Source: Solirubrobacterales bacterium (GTDB lineage Bacteria > Actinomycetota > Thermoleophilia > Solirubrobacterales > Solirubrobacteraceae). Taken from it: a stretch of DNA of 5,324 nt. The stretch lies in contig JAOPZQ010000053.1 in assembly GCA_025964075.1 (NCBI GenBank), forward strand, positions 1 to 5,324, in the 5' to 3' direction. Numbering within the stretch: the first letter of the stretch is position 1; the number at the start of each line of letters is the position of its first letter. A program made the position numbers and the translations under genes. Under the pieces are notes generated by a model that worked only from the letters and a program-made list of their open reading frames with translations, did not search any database and was not told the DNA's origin. Shown here piece by piece: positions 5,226-5,324 of the stretch.

Positions 5226-5324
5226 TCAGTAGCGGGCTGAGCTGGTGAGCAGCTGCGGCCACACGGGGAGCTCGATGCCGTCCACGGTGGCGCCGCCGAA
5301 GCCGAATGTTGGGGTGATCTCGGC
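5226..5324 (-). CDS. Unrecognised gene, last 32 codons (5' part outside window)
   Basis: On the - strand the frame is open from the right edge to TGA at 5228-5226. It encodes a C-terminal segment rich in Gly and hydrophobic residues (FGFGGATVDGIELPVWPQLL) that ends in SARY. GC3 use agrees with coding, and the alternating pattern looks like a folded domain end rather than junk. I do not recognise the family. It is the furthest upstream - strand gene visible and is separated by a gap of over 200 bp from the first remnant, so it may belong to another transcription unit. Confidence 0.5.
   Translation of the reverse strand, partial: AEITPTFGFGGATVDGIELPVWPQLLTSSARY

Noticed and set aside
5214..5227. 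14-base GCTGGTTGGCCTCA also present near 1364-1377
   Set aside because: A single short match, one copy inside a coding region with a good protein reading; plausible by chance in GC-rich DNA.
5225..5241. CTCAG-N7-CTGAG hairpin at the stop of the right-edge gene as a terminator
   Set aside because: It has a 5-bp stem, overlaps the stop codon and has no T-run in the - strand direction.
1..5324. CRISPR array, insertion sequence or transposase
   Set aside because: No regularly spaced repeats, no terminal inverted repeats flanking an ORF and no transposase or integrase motifs were found.

Overview
The window is GC-rich (mostly C/G at third codon positions) and uses ATG, GTG and TTG starts behind clear Shine-Dalgarno sites. 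Its protein families (EHN-type epoxide hydrolase, flavin monooxygenase, berberine-bridge-type FAD oxidase, DipZ-like thioredoxin) fit an actinobacterium, possibly a soil Thermoleophilia or similar lineage. That placement is inferred from style and family only; no phylogenetic marker gene is present.

Layout. At the left, on the + strand, lies the C-terminal part of an unrecognised, possibly exported protein (1-660). Next is a 3' fragment of a tRNA, probably tRNA-Arg, on the - strand (682-708, perhaps to 713). Everything to its right is on the - strand and reads from the right edge back toward the tRNA fragment. In order of transcription: the last 32 codons of an unrecognised gene (5324-5226); a mostly gene-free stretch with a perfect hairpin; a remnant of a berberine-bridge-type FAD oxidase; the N-terminal Rossmann fragment of a flavin monooxygenase; a 308-aa epoxide-hydrolase homologue whose nucleophile Asp is replaced by His; a 46-aa ORF with a very strong ribosome binding site; a 408-aa EHN-type epoxide hydrolase broken by one extra base; a 102-aa alpha/beta hydrolase lacking its middle; an intact 299-aa alpha/beta hydrolase with an Asp nucleophile; and a DipZ-like thioredoxin gene that carries a frameshift and is cut off at the tRNA fragment.

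The - strand genes look like one operon. Spacing is short, ATGA and GTGA stop/start overlaps occur, and stop codons lie inside the next gene's Shine-Dalgarno. The families could have formed an oxidation-then-hydrolysis route (monooxygenase or FAD oxidase, then epoxide or ester hydrolases), but no substrate can be read from the sequence. Most members are damaged: only the 299-aa hydrolase has every expected catalytic residue in an unbroken frame.

The two points most worth checking are the tRNA fragment as the end of an integrated and decaying island, and the series of short ORFs that keep a gene's start and stop but not its middle. Both could also come from assembly errors, so read support matters.
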